Shown here in pieces: positions 9,023-18,166 of a DNA stretch of 64,000 bases. The stretch covers positions 1,762,342 to 1,826,341 of the forward strand of contig CP066681.1 of NCBI GenBank assembly GCA_016432265.1. The letters are read 5' to 3'. The notes beneath the pieces are model-generated. The model was not told the origin of the DNA. It made no database searches and was given only the letters and a program-made list of their open reading frames with translations. The translations under genes and the position numbers were made by a program. How positions within the stretch are numbered: position 1 is the first letter of the stretch; each line of letters opens with the position of its first letter. Source of the stretch: Micavibrio aeruginosavorus (GTDB lineage: Bacteria; Pseudomonadota; Alphaproteobacteria; Micavibrionales; Micavibrionaceae).

Positions 9023-9595
9023 CTATTTTGAAGGCGTTATCCCGGATTTTATAAAGTCCTGCCCGGCCTGGCCGCTCCAATCGATCGCTCCAGATATTCT
9101 GGAAATAATTTTTTGCTCAGGTGAAACTAAAACGGTTATCGGCAATCCCTGCCCACCGATCAGCGGCCACTGTGCGGCTTGTGTCATATATAATGTATCA
9201 ACATTATCAAGCTTATACCGAGCCATCAGCTTTTTTAGCCTCCCTGAATTTTCCGGAAAATCAAGGGATATCAACACCACTTCTATGCCCTGCTCCCTGA
9301 CGGTCTCTTTCAAAGCCATCAGCGATGGAATTTCCGCCAAACAGGGGGGGCACCATGTCGCCCAGTAGTTAACCAGCAAACTCTTGCCAGGAAAGGCTGC
9401 AAGTATATCGACAGGTTGCCCATCCATATTGGAAAGCGCAAGGTGGGGAAAATCGCTACCCCCACCGCCACTATCCTGCGGTGCTGCCGCAACCTGCGGG
9501 ATATGAAGCCCCAAATGACGGGCCTCCGTCCCCAGCCAAGCCGCAGCCAGCATACAACTGAGTAGGATAAAAATCCGTGCATAGTTTTTTTGCAT
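9023..9595 (-). CDS. TlpA/ResA-like membrane-anchored thioredoxin
   Basis: The product is a periplasmic thiol-disulfide protein. From the chosen start MQKNYARIFILLSCML there is an N-terminal membrane anchor or signal segment, then an AhpC/TSA-Redoxin fold with the active site NYWATWCPPCLAEIPSL (CPPC) and a cis-Pro region GLPITVLVSP. Family roles include reduction of apocytochrome c or copper-centre cysteines; which one applies is not visible. An in-frame start at 9676 would add 27 residues but would run into the divergent lipoprotein gene and lacks a signal sequence at its N-terminus, so 9595 is preferred. It is transcribed divergently from lptM. Confidence 0.88.
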   Translation of the reverse strand: MQKNYARIFILLSCMLAAAWLGTEARHLGLHIPQVAAAPQDSGGGGSDFPHLALSNMDGQPVDILAAFPGKSLLVNYWATWCPPCLAEIPSLMALKETVREQGIEVVLISLDFPENSGRLKKLMARYKLDNVDTLYMTQAAQWPLIGGQGLPITVLVSPEQKIISRISGAIDWSGQAGQDFIKSGITPSK

Positions 9596-9642
9596 GCAAA
9601 AATATGCCAATCTGCTGTTATCGCCTTCGAACCGGAGCCACC

Positions 9643-9819
9643 ATGCCTGCACAGCGTTCTGCTCACCGCCTTTCACTATATATCGTTCTTGCCGGATTAA
9701 TGTCCATGGGGCTGTGCGGATGCGGCGTCAAGCCGGACAGTCTCTCCCCGCCGCCGGGTGCCGAGGAAACTGTTTTCCCACGCACCTATCCGGATCCTTC
9801 CACAGATCCGCAATCCTGA
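9643..9819 (+). CDS. lptM: LptM-type small lipoprotein
   Basis: This 58-residue protein starts MPAQRSAHRLSLYIVLAGLM and has a signal peptide ending in a lipobox-like LCGC, so the second Cys would be lipidated. The Gly/Pro-rich tail (GVKPDSLSPPPG) resembles LptM (YifL), which in E. coli assists assembly of the LptD translocon. The position directly before lysA, separated by 9 bases, is the arrangement seen in many proteobacteria and is a main support for the call. The usual QKGPLYLP-like tail is degenerate here, so the family assignment is likely but not certain. Starts further upstream would precede the signal peptide and are not favoured. Confidence 0.75.
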   Translation: MPAQRSAHRLSLYIVLAGLMSMGLCGCGVKPDSLSPPPGAEETVFPRTYPDPSTDPQS

Positions 9820-9828
9820 ACGACCGCC

Positions 9829-11097
9829 ATGGCCGCCGGGTTCCAAACCATTGACCAGATCTTACATGCCGACGGTGTCGCGCTTGCCAGGATCGCCGAT
9901 ACCTGCGGTACGCCTTGCTACGTTTACAGCAGCAGCCAACTGGATCAGAATGTGGAGGGACTGAAAAGCGCCATGCGACGGGCCCTTCCCGCAAGCGACC
10001 AGCCCCTGATTGCTTTCGCCTGCAAGGCAAACAGCAATCTCGGGATTCTCCATCACATGGCTGGTTTGGGGTTAGGTGCCGACGTTGTTTCAGGTGGAGA
10101 AATGATCCGCGCGCAGGCCGCCGGGATAGATCCGGCCCGTATCATCTTCTCAGGCGTTGGCAAAACCGATGAGGATATCGAACAAGCCCTGCGTGCCCAT
10201 ATCGCCCAGATCAACATAGAGTCCGCTCCGGAACTGGAGCGGGTGACGGCCATCGCGCAGCATATAGGCATCACCGCCCGCATCGCATTTCGCCTCAACC
10301 CTGATGTCGACGCGCAAACCCATGCCAAAATCACCACCGGCAAGGAAGATAACAAATTCGGCCTAGCCGCACAGGATATTGCGCCCTTATACCGCCACGC
10401 CGTACAACGCCGATTTGTCGATGTGCTAGGTTTAAGCGTTCATATTGGCTCACAGCTCACCAGCCTTGAGCCTTTCCGCGAAGCCTTCAGCAAAACGGCT
10501 GCATTCGCAAGGCAACTGGTTGCCGACGGATTGCCGCTACGCTCCCTTGACCTTGGCGGTGGCTTGGGCATTGTCTATGACCGGGAACAGGCTCCCTGCC
10601 TTGATGGTTATGCCAGCCTGATTCGCGAACTGATTCTTCCTCTGGGAGTCAAAATCATACTGGAACCCGGTCGCCTGCTGGTCGGGAACGCAGGTCTGTT
10701 ACTGACGAGGGTCACCTACATCAAGAAGACGTCCACACGGCAATATCTGGTTCTGGACGCCGGGATGAACGATCTGGTGCGGCCGGCCTTATACGATGCG
10801 TGGCATGAAATCCGCCCGGTTGTCGATAACGCCACCAACAACGAGCTTTACGATGTCGTGGGCCCGGTTTGTGAAACTGGAGACACCTTCGCCCGCGACC
10901 GTGCCCTGCCGCCGCTTCAGGCAGGAACCCTGCTGGCGATCATGAATGCCGGAGCCTATGGCTTTAGCATGTCATCGCGCTATAACGCCAGGCCCCTTCC
11001 TGCGGAAGTCATGACGCGCAACGGCCACTTCCGGGTCATTCGTCAACGGGAGAACGTTCGGGATATACTGAAAGAGGAGACCATTCCGGCATGGTAA
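9829..11097 (+). CDS. lysA: diaminopimelate decarboxylase
   Basis: LysA is a PLP enzyme that decarboxylates meso-diaminopimelate to lysine. The 422 aa protein is a group IV decarboxylase: the PLP lysine lies in LIAFACKANSNLGIL near residue 66, the glycine-rich phosphate-binding strand in LDLGGGLGIVYD, the EPGR motif in IILEPGRLLVGN, and the substrate-site Cys in VGPVCETGDTFARDR. HIGSQLT matches the conserved His-Ile-Gly-Ser. It follows lptM by 9 bases and precedes the TIGR02302 gene by 31 bases, a standard alphaproteobacterial order. Confidence 0.97.
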   Translation: MAAGFQTIDQILHADGVALARIADTCGTPCYVYSSSQLDQNVEGLKSAMRRALPASDQPLIAFACKANSNLGILHHMAGLGLGADVVSGGEMIRAQAAGIDPARIIFSGVGKTDEDIEQALRAHIAQINIESAPELERVTAIAQHIGITARIAFRLNPDVDAQTHAKITTGKEDNKFGLAAQDIAPLYRHAVQRRFVDVLGLSVHIGSQLTSLEPFREAFSKTAAFARQLVADGLPLRSLDLGGGLGIVYDREQAPCLDGYASLIRELILPLGVKIILEPGRLLVGNAGLLLTRVTYIKKTSTRQYLVLDAGMNDLVRPALYDAWHEIRPVVDNATNNELYDVVGPVCETGDTFARDRALPPLQAGTLLAIMNAGAYGFSMSSRYNARPLPAEVMTRNGHFRVIRQRENVRDILKEETIPAW

Positions 11098-11128
11098 TTT
11101 CCCCGCAAAAGTTTAAATTATCCACGTT

Positions 11129-13699
11129 GTGAGCAAAGAACCCAAAGATTACCAGAATCAGCCCCTCTATGACCGTCTAGCGCGCAAGCGATTCCAGACA
11201 AGACTCGTGCTGGCACTGGAAAACGTGATTGCCTGTTTCTGGCGCATGGCGCTCTGGGGTTTGTTTTTCTCGGGCCTGTGGCTATTGCAAATTCCCTCGA
11301 TCGCTGGAAAATCCGGCACGATTGCCTGCCTGATCATTTATCTGGCGGGACTGATCCTCCTGTTCTGGCACGATGTCCGCCATTTTCGCTGGCCCACCCT
11401 GCGCGATATCGATTTACGTCTGGAAACCAGCAGCGCCCTTGCTCACCGCCCGCTTACCGCACTCGATGACAAGCTTGCCAACCCGCAGGAACAGACCGCG
11501 CGCGCTTTATGGAACCGAAACAAATCAAGAGCGCTGGTGACGATTTATAAACTGAAAACGCCACTACCGCGCCCGATATTCGTCAGTCAAGACCCGTTTG
11601 CGCTACGGATGCTCGCGGTTCTGGTGCTCGTCGTCGGCATAATCGTAGCCGGGCCTGCATGGAAAGAAAGAATCCAGATCGGACTCAACCCCCTCTATGG
11701 TGAAGAAGAGAAAAAGCCGGATAGCGGTATCAGCATATGGGTTACGCCGCCGACATATACAGGCAAAGAACAAATTATCCTGCAAGGACACGGCAAATAC
11801 AAAGAAGCCATTGATATTCCCGAAGGGAGTAAAATCAAAATCCAGGTTGCCAGAGGTTTCGGTCAGCCTTATTTGCGCATTAGCGAGCAGAGAATCCCCC
11901 TGAAGCGCGCAGACGGGAAAAACTGGTCGCTCGAAATCGATGCCCCCCCCGGAGGAACGCTGAAAATCACACAGATGGGCTGGCCACGCGCTCATGTACC
12001 CTATCGTTTGATTCCAGATTCTCCACCGGAAATCTCTTTGGTCGAAGCGCCGCGAGCCATAGAAAAGGGGCAGATGCAAGTCATCCTCAAAGTCAAAGAT
12101 GATTACAGCGTCAATGACCTGGTCATGCACATGCGCCTTGATGAAAATTATGCAGGCGATCCCCTTGGCACGGCTTTTACGGATACACGTGCGGTTGTCA
12201 GCCCTCCCGCGACAGAGGTTGAACTGAAACCAGTTTACGATCTAGCCTGGCACCCCTGGGCAGGATTGCCTGTGGTTATCGAGATGGCAGCGCTTGACCA
12301 TAAGAAACAGGCAGTTGAATTATCCCCCATACACACGACCCTGCCAGAGCGCACTTTCCAACACCCGGTGGCGCGCAAACTGATCACGATGCGCAAACGC
12401 CTGATCCGCGCTCCGGAAGCCGCCAGTTCAAATATCTCCAAAGAATTGTTTGATATCATGGTTCAACCCGGCGCCTATAGCGGGCACCCGGTTGTCTTCT
12501 TGTCTCTTAAAACCATGTCCGCGCGACTGGCTTACAACCCCAGCCTTGAAAATATACGCGGGGTTATCGCGCAACTGTGGGATACGGCGTTACAAATCGA
12601 GGAAGGCAATATGGCGATGGCCGCGCGGAACCTGCGCGAAGCGCAGCGCAATCTGGAGGCGACCCTCAACGATCCGGACGCCACGCAAGAACAGATCAAT
12701 CAGGCGCTTGATCAATTCAGGGAAGCGTTGGCCAACTATTTTCAGGAAATAATCGCCGAAATGCAGAAACAACTGGCGAACGGCGAGATGGTTACGTTGC
12801 CGCCGGAAATGTTTGCCAGCGTCATGAATCCCGAGGACTTACAAGACTTTCTAGACGAATTGTCCGCACAGGCTATGGCCGGAAACAAAGATGCTGCGCG
12901 GGAAATGCTATCAAAGCTGCAGCAGACAATGGACTCAATGCAAACATCCCCCGGGCAGATGCAGATGCCAAAAGACATGCAATTTATGATGAAGGGCATC
13001 AGCGAATTGCAAAAACTGATTGAGAAGCAGGAACATTTACTTGATCAAACGAAAATGAAGGCCGAACCTTTCAGAAAAATGCAACAATCGCAGACATTTG
13101 GCGAGCAACTGCCGCTGGATGCCGAAATTCTCAAGCAGTTATGGGGGGACGATTTTGTGCCGCCCCCTTCTCTGGCCCCTCCCATGGAGGAGACCCTCCC
13201 CACCCCCAGCGTCGACACCAGCCAGAACAAGGACGAGCAGGAAGCACTGCGCCACATGCTGGGGCAGTTGATGCAGGAAGCTGGCGCCGGGATGGGAGAA
13301 ATCCCGGAAAACATGGGAAACGCCGAACTGGAGATGCGTGACGCCGCCAAGCATCTGGGTGGCAACCGCCCCGACCTCTCGATCCCGCATCAGGAAGCAG
13401 CTATCGAGCATCTGAAACAATCTATGGATCAGATGAGTCAGAAGCTCTCCCAGCAATTGAAAAAAATGATGGCGCTCTCAATGGGTAACGGCATGGGAAA
13501 AACAGACCCTCTGGGGCGACCGCTTCAGGATAATGAGAACGGTTCATCTATTTTCCCATCCTCCAAGGTGAAAATTCCAGATGGCTCGGAACGCAAGAAA
13601 GTACGTGACATTCTTGACTCGCTGCGGCGCCGTTCCGGGGAATTGGAGCGCCCGGACTATGAACTGGAATATTACCGCCGCCTGATGCAGCAATTCTAG
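11129..13699 (+). CDS. TIGR02302-family (DUF4175) membrane protein
   Basis: This 856-residue protein starts at a GTG and has two or three N-terminal membrane segments (about residues 35-85 and near 160-182), a periplasmic region with beta-rich segments (SGISIWVTPPTYTGKEQI and a following Ig-like stretch), and a long helical, Gln/Met-rich C-terminal half (about 450-780) likely to form coiled coils. Its end, KKVRDILDSLRRRSGELERP, is very typical of the TIGR02302 / DUF4175 family. The family is widespread in Alphaproteobacteria next to lysA; its molecular role is unknown, with an envelope function inferred from topology. Confidence 0.87.
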   Translation: MSKEPKDYQNQPLYDRLARKRFQTRLVLALENVIACFWRMALWGLFFSGLWLLQIPSIAGKSGTIACLIIYLAGLILLFWHDVRHFRWPTLRDIDLRLETSSALAHRPLTALDDKLANPQEQTARALWNRNKSRALVTIYKLKTPLPRPIFVSQDPFALRMLAVLVLVVGIIVAGPAWKERIQIGLNPLYGEEEKKPDSGISIWVTPPTYTGKEQIILQGHGKYKEAIDIPEGSKIKIQVARGFGQPYLRISEQRIPLKRADGKNWSLEIDAPPGGTLKITQMGWPRAHVPYRLIPDSPPEISLVEAPRAIEKGQMQVILKVKDDYSVNDLVMHMRLDENYAGDPLGTAFTDTRAVVSPPATEVELKPVYDLAWHPWAGLPVVIEMAALDHKKQAVELSPIHTTLPERTFQHPVARKLITMRKRLIRAPEAASSNISKELFDIMVQPGAYSGHPVVFLSLKTMSARLAYNPSLENIRGVIAQLWDTALQIEEGNMAMAARNLREAQRNLEATLNDPDATQEQINQALDQFREALANYFQEIIAEMQKQLANGEMVTLPPEMFASVMNPEDLQDFLDELSAQAMAGNKDAAREMLSKLQQTMDSMQTSPGQMQMPKDMQFMMKGISELQKLIEKQEHLLDQTKMKAEPFRKMQQSQTFGEQLPLDAEILKQLWGDDFVPPPSLAPPMEETLPTPSVDTSQNKDEQEALRHMLGQLMQEAGAGMGEIPENMGNAELEMRDAAKHLGGNRPDLSIPHQEAAIEHLKQSMDQMSQKLSQQLKKMMALSMGNGMGKTDPLGRPLQDNENGSSIFPSSKVKIPDGSERKKVRDILDSLRRRSGELERPDYELEYYRRLMQQF

Positions 13700-13720
13700 C
13701 GAACATGCGCTTGCGGCATG

Positions 13721-13745
13721 AAAAAGGGATCGTTACCGACCCCTT
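13721..13745 (-). terminator. intrinsic terminator of the porin gene
   Basis: Read leftward, AAGGGGTCG pairs with CGATCCCTT around a GTAA loop (one mismatch) and is followed by five T residues. It sits between the converging TIGR02302 and porin genes and ends the leftward porin transcript; on the other strand the T-run is weak. Confidence 0.75.
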
Positions 13746-13769
13746 ATGCTTCTCTATGCCGGTTATGCG

Positions 13770-14909
13770 CTAAAAATTGACCTGTGTTCCAGCCATGAAG
13801 GATGTAGCATCCATATCTTCCGTGCCAAAATCGTGATCGACATAATGTATGGAAGCACGGAAATCCATGCCGTGGCCGTATTTATAAACCGCACCCCCCG
13901 AATAACGATCCGTATCAAGATCGGTATTGCCGGTCAGATTTTCATCTTCCCGGTTGTACCATGACCCTCCGAGTTTCCAGTCGCCCATTTTGTAATCCAG
14001 CCCTACAACCAGAATACCGGCTTCGTCGTCAGGGTCGCGACCATTGTCGTTTTCCGTATAGGCAACACCAAACCCGAGATTGCCATATTTGACGTTCCCG
14101 GCCACATTCCATGCCGTGAGATCGTCTTCCGAGGCGGCATCATCCTCGTGGTCAACATGCGTATAGCCAGCGCCCACTGTGAACTTCAAGGCCTCAATTT
14201 CCCGTTCATAACGCGCTGCCAGTTCCCATGCGGAGCCGTAAGCGCCTGCAACATCGTCACTATTGACGCCATTCAGGCCGCGTGATGACGCCGTACTCTC
14301 TGCGTTGCCGACAAAAGATGTTGCCTGAACATCCGGGGTATAGGAAACACCCGCCTGCAAACCGCTGAATATCGGGGAAAAATAGGAAATCTTGTCCGAA
14401 GACCCCGAAACATCGTGTGAATAATCCCACTCGGTATCCTGCAGGTGCGGCCCGATCATCCCGCCGATCAGATTATAATTCACAGCCTTGAGCTGGTGCC
14501 TCATGCCATCAATATTGCTGTCGGCAGACGGCGCAGCCACCTGCATCAGGTACCCCACACCGTCGCCGCCGCCGAAGTTGACCTTGCCCCATTCACCGGA
14601 GGCATACATGAACGATTTATCGACTGTAAAACCATCCCCCATATCGGCGCGGAATTCGAAATGCACCCCAACAGTCAAGCCATTATCCATTTCTGTTTTG
14701 CCGTCCATGTGGATTTCAGTGTCGCGGATGATATCGAAATGACGCTCTTCGCTGCCGGCTGCCGTATCCTGATTGTGATAAGTCACATAACCGCGGAAAT
14801 ACCCGCCCAGGCCGAGATCAAGAGCGCTCTCATTGCCTTGAGCGAACGCTGGCGCGCCCACACAAAGACCAAAACCTATAATCGCGGTGGAACAAAACGA
14901 TTTTTTCAT
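13770..14909 (-). CDS. outer-membrane porin
   Basis: The 379 aa product begins with a signal peptide (MKKSFCSTAIIGFGLCVGA PAFA) and continues as alternating hydrophobic and acidic strands such as GGYFRGYVTYHN and LTVGVHFEFRAD, the pattern of a 16-stranded bacterial porin. The protein ends ATSFMAGTQVNF; a C-terminal Phe preceded by alternating hydrophobics is the outer-membrane assembly signal. Asp and Glu are frequent in the loops, suggesting a cation-preferring channel, but selectivity cannot be read from sequence. A GGGG-containing ribosome site lies before the ATG, and a terminator follows at 13721-13745. Confidence 0.9.
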   Translation of the reverse strand: MKKSFCSTAIIGFGLCVGAPAFAQGNESALDLGLGGYFRGYVTYHNQDTAAGSEERHFDIIRDTEIHMDGKTEMDNGLTVGVHFEFRADMGDGFTVDKSFMYASGEWGKVNFGGGDGVGYLMQVAAPSADSNIDGMRHQLKAVNYNLIGGMIGPHLQDTEWDYSHDVSGSSDKISYFSPIFSGLQAGVSYTPDVQATSFVGNAESTASSRGLNGVNSDDVAGAYGSAWELAARYEREIEALKFTVGAGYTHVDHEDDAASEDDLTAWNVAGNVKYGNLGFGVAYTENDNGRDPDDEAGILVVGLDYKMGDWKLGGSWYNREDENLTGNTDLDTDRYSGGAVYKYGHGMDFRASIHYVDHDFGTEDMDATSFMAGTQVNF

Positions 14910-14948
14910 TCTAAAATCCCCACAATTGGCTGGACGCTTATAAAAGCT

Positions 14949-15635
14949 TTATTTTTCTGTAAAACGAACACTTAATTCGGTAACATCGGCACCAATCACC
15001 GGATAAGACGCCGTCAAGGGGATTGTCGTCGTCGGCTGCATATCGGCCCCCGGCGAGTCGTAAGACCAGCTTTCAATTTCCTGCCCGTCAGACGTGCGCA
15101 AACTGAAACGCAGTCCTGGCACTTTAACAGGGTGGGTCCTGATATTAACAACCTCTCCGTTGACCCTTAATATCTCAACACCTTCAGCATTGAAGGAAGT
15201 CGTCGCCGACATATTTTCAAAAACCAACCCCGCCCCCGGGACAGGCCCTGCAAGCCCCATGGCATCGTATAGCGCTACGCTATCAGGCCACTGCGTCATC
15301 ACGGAAGTTCTCGCAACAATCAAACCAGCAAAAATCATCATTCCTATAAATATGGCAGCCATAAAACAGGAAACCTTCACCCTTGAGAAAGGTTCGGCCA
15401 CCCTGCTCTCCTGATGAACAGCCTCTGACAAAACAGGCAGTTCGTAGGTTGCAGCCCCATCTTTTACAGAATCTTCAATCGGTGCTTGACTCTGAACAAC
15501 GCCATCTTCCTCTCTCCGCGGAACCTGAAACCATTCATGCCCACAGATCGTGCACTTCACACGGCGGCCCGCCGCCCCCAGCATATGGGTGGGGAGCAAA
15601 TAACGCGTATGACATTCTTCGCAGGTCAGGATCAT
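14949..15635 (-). CDS. MJ0042-type zinc-ribbon membrane protein with DUF3426-like domain
   Basis: The N-terminus MILTCEECHTRYLLP followed by VKCTICGHEWFQVP gives four Cys in two CxxC pairs, the MJ0042 zinc finger. A single membrane segment lies at about residues 90-112 (VSCFMAAIFIGMMIFAGLIV), and the remainder is a periplasmic beta-rich domain (VEILRVNGEVVNIRTHPVKV) like DUF3426, which in this family resembles an immunoglobulin-type fold. The 228 aa protein is a frequent divergent neighbour of ftsEX in Alphaproteobacteria. Its function is not established. Confidence 0.87.
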   Translation of the reverse strand: MILTCEECHTRYLLPTHMLGAAGRRVKCTICGHEWFQVPRREEDGVVQSQAPIEDSVKDGAATYELPVLSEAVHQESRVAEPFSRVKVSCFMAAIFIGMMIFAGLIVARTSVMTQWPDSVALYDAMGLAGPVPGAGLVFENMSATTSFNAEGVEILRVNGEVVNIRTHPVKVPGLRFSLRTSDGQEIESWSYDSPGADMQPTTTIPLTASYPVIGADVTELSVRFTEK

Positions 15636-15755
15636 GAATCAGCGCCTTGTGGGTTTCCTCCGGTTCTTCACCAGCATGTCTTTGAAACGCCTCTTTTTCT
15701 ATTTATAAAGGTGGTCTGGATTATCGACAAGCCAGCTTCTGTAGGAGCCGTTATT

Positions 15756-16517
15756 ATGCCAATAAAACTGTGGGCAGTTTTTATCATGCTCATCGGTTTT
15801 ACCGTCTTGCCTGCGTATGCCGATATCGGCTGCGCGGTTGAGGATCGCTCATGCCTGCTCGCACAGCTTGGCAAATATGCAGACTCAATCCCTGAAGACA
15901 ACTGGCGCGACCAGACCTATCGTGAAATGGCCAAGCTGCTCGCCGCCGACAATAATCTGGATGAAGCCCTTGATCTTATAGATAAGGTAAAGAATCCCGA
16001 TACCCGCGCCATGACCATACGCGGGATTGGTATGGCCGCCGCCGACCTGAATTTGCCTAAAGAACGGCTTGCCGAACTCTTTACGAAGCTGCGCGCCGCC
16101 GCCGAGAAAATTGAACATGAGCCCTCTTATGCCATTGCTCTGACCTATATAGGTATGGCGCAGGCCTACGCCCGCGATGACGAAGGCGCCATGGCCACAG
16201 CAGCTTCAATGAGCAACGCTGCCCTGCGCAATAAAGCCTACGGCGAAACAGCTGAAGTCCAAGCCGAGCGCAATGACCTTCAGGCCGTACTCAAGAGTCT
16301 GGCAGCAATAGATGACCCGGGCTACAAGGATAAAGAATTGGGAATCATAACCAAAATATTCACCAATCAGAATCAGCCCGCGCCGGCATTGGCAATCGCC
16401 GGACAGATAACCAACGCGTATGAGCGTTCACAAGCGTTGCTGTTCATCCTGAGCCATAAACCTGAAACGCTGGCGCAAGCAGATAATAATCAAATCAAGG
16501 CGGAACCGTCGCCATGA
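15756..16517 (+). CDS. secreted helical-repeat protein upstream of ftsE
   Basis: The start at 15756 is chosen because it has an AGGAG ribosome site and because the encoded N-terminus (MPIKLWAVFIMLIGFTVLP AYA) is a clean signal peptide; longer starts would bury it. The mature part of about 230 residues is nearly all alpha-helical, with repeated patterns such as AKLLAADNNLDEALDLIDKV and ALTYIGMAQAYARDDEGAMA that look like TPR or Sel1-like hairpins. It is periplasmic by inference. Its stop overlaps the ftsE ATG by 4 bases, making it the first gene of the ftsEX operon, so a link to cell-division-coupled wall remodelling is plausible but unproven. Confidence 0.8.
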   Translation: MPIKLWAVFIMLIGFTVLPAYADIGCAVEDRSCLLAQLGKYADSIPEDNWRDQTYREMAKLLAADNNLDEALDLIDKVKNPDTRAMTIRGIGMAAADLNLPKERLAELFTKLRAAAEKIEHEPSYAIALTYIGMAQAYARDDEGAMATAASMSNAALRNKAYGETAEVQAERNDLQAVLKSLAAIDDPGYKDKELGIITKIFTNQNQPAPALAIAGQITNAYERSQALLFILSHKPETLAQADNNQIKAEPSP

Positions 16518-17212
16518 TCCGCTTCGAGCATGTAGGCTTGCGCTATGGCATCGGGCCCGAAGTTCTCAGTGACATCAACATCACTCTGGCCCCCGGTTCG
16601 TTCCATTTTCTCACCGGCCCCAGCGGAGCCGGGAAAACATCCCTAATGAACCTGATGTACCTTGGGCGTATGCCTACGCGCGGCCTGGTTACCATGTTCG
16701 GGCAGAACATAAACAAAATGAAACGGCAGGATATGGTGGCCATACGCCAGCGTATAGGCGTTGTGTTTCAGGATTTCCGCCTGCTAAACCATATGTCGAC
16801 GTTTGACAACGTTGCCCTGCCCTTGCGCATTGCCGGGAAGCCGGAGAAGGAAATCCAGAACAATGTCCGCGAATTACTGGAATGGGTAGGACTGGGCGAA
16901 CATATGAACGTTCTACCGAATACCATGTCCGGCGGACAACAGCAGAGAATTGCCATAGCCAGAGCCGTTGTCACACGGCCGCGCTTGCTGCTTGCCGACG
17001 AGCCTACAGGAAACCTTGATGACGAAATCGGCGAGCGCCTGCTGGGGCTATTCGAACAGCTTAATCGCATGGGCACAACTTTGGTCATCGCAACGCATAA
17101 CCAGATGTTGATGGATAAATTCCCCCACCCGCGGCTTATTCTGTCGAAAGGGCATCTGACAATCGAGGAATCAAAATTCAATCTACGCAAGAAACTGGAG
17201 GGGCTGTTCTGA
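16514..17212 (+). CDS. ftsE: cell division ATP-binding protein FtsE
   Basis: FtsE is the ABC ATPase that with FtsX signals to periplasmic peptidoglycan hydrolases at the divisome. The 232 aa protein has Walker A (GPSGAGKTS), Q-loop (VFQDFRLL), ABC signature (MSGGQQQRIAIARA), Walker B (LLLADEPTGNLD) and switch His (VIATHN). It begins within the stop codon of the upstream secreted protein and is followed by ftsX with no gap at all (TGAATG). Confidence 0.97.
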   Translation: MIRFEHVGLRYGIGPEVLSDINITLAPGSFHFLTGPSGAGKTSLMNLMYLGRMPTRGLVTMFGQNINKMKRQDMVAIRQRIGVVFQDFRLLNHMSTFDNVALPLRIAGKPEKEIQNNVRELLEWVGLGEHMNVLPNTMSGGQQQRIAIARAVVTRPRLLLADEPTGNLDDEIGERLLGLFEQLNRMGTTLVIATHNQMLMDKFPHPRLILSKGHLTIEESKFNLRKKLEGLF

Positions 17213-18166
17213 ATGAAAGTCATCCCGTTGCACAAGAAGGAAAAAACTCTGGGGAAAGTCTACGGCAAACGCCGTTACGACCTGCCCCTTAACAACAACG
17301 CAAATTCCCGCTTTCTCGTCATCTTGATTGGATTGATGAGTTTTCTGGCCACGCTCGGGCTATCGGCCTTCTTTACCCTCGGAGCAATGTCACAACGCTG
17401 GATTTCAGGACTGGAAAACAATTTGACACTGGAAATTCCTGCAGAAACATCCGAAGGGCGCCTGTTGTCTCTTGATGAAATGAACAACCTGACACAGGCC
17501 GCCGCCAGCATCCTGACATCCTACCCTGATGTCGCCCGCTATAATGTCATGGATCGGGAGGAAATTCAAAATCTGGTGGAACCTTGGCTGGGTAAAGGAG
17601 CGCTCTCTGCGGATTCATTTCCCCTGCCGGGGCTCATATCAATCAAGGTTAAAGACCAAGCGAGCCGCCAAAGCGTAGAGTCTTTGGCAAAGAAAATCGA
17701 AGACACCATACCCGGAGCAAGACTGGATACTCATGAATCATGGCTTAAGGACGTTCTGCGTTTTACAAACGCCCTGCGATTTTCCACCACAGTTCTGCTG
17801 ACGGTTATCGCCGTAACAACCGTCATTGCTGTTGCCGGAGCTGTGAATGCCAGCCTTTCGGCTCATCACACCGATGTCGAGTTACTGCACCTGATGGGCG
17901 CTGCAGACAGTTACATATCACGCCAGTTTCAACGCCATGCCTTGCTGCTCGGGCTGGCGGGATCGGCAGCCGGCGCCATGATTGGCCTGCTGGGGGTAAC
18001 AGCCATCGACTGGCTTGCAGGTGAAATGGAGATATACACATCGCCTCAACAGTACACATCCCTGCCTCAGACAATCGGAACAGCTATGGTTCCAGCCGTG
18101 ATTGCGCTGCTGGCGATGGCCACTGCCCGGCAAACCGTTTTGCATGAATTAGCAAAGATGCCATGA
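17213..18166 (+). CDS. ftsX: cell division protein FtsX
   Basis: FtsX is the membrane partner of FtsE. The 317 aa product has a cytoplasmic N-terminus, a first membrane segment near residues 35-58 (FLVILIGLMSFLATLGLSAF), a periplasmic domain of about 120 residues, and three C-terminal membrane segments (about 185-210, 240-265, 280-305). The line VNASLSAHHTDVELLHLMGAADSYISRQFQRH is the usual cytoplasmic loop of FtsX-type permeases (written here over two halves: VNASLSAHHTDVE, then LLHLMGAADSYI). It overlaps the following DUF218 gene by 4 bases. Confidence 0.93.
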   Translation: MKVIPLHKKEKTLGKVYGKRRYDLPLNNNANSRFLVILIGLMSFLATLGLSAFFTLGAMSQRWISGLENNLTLEIPAETSEGRLLSLDEMNNLTQAAASILTSYPDVARYNVMDREEIQNLVEPWLGKGALSADSFPLPGLISIKVKDQASRQSVESLAKKIEDTIPGARLDTHESWLKDVLRFTNALRFSTTVLLTVIAVTTVIAVAGAVNASLSAHHTDVELLHLMGAADSYISRQFQRHALLLGLAGSAAGAMIGLLGVTAIDWLAGEMEIYTSPQQYTSLPQTIGTAMVPAVIALLAMATARQTVLHELAKMP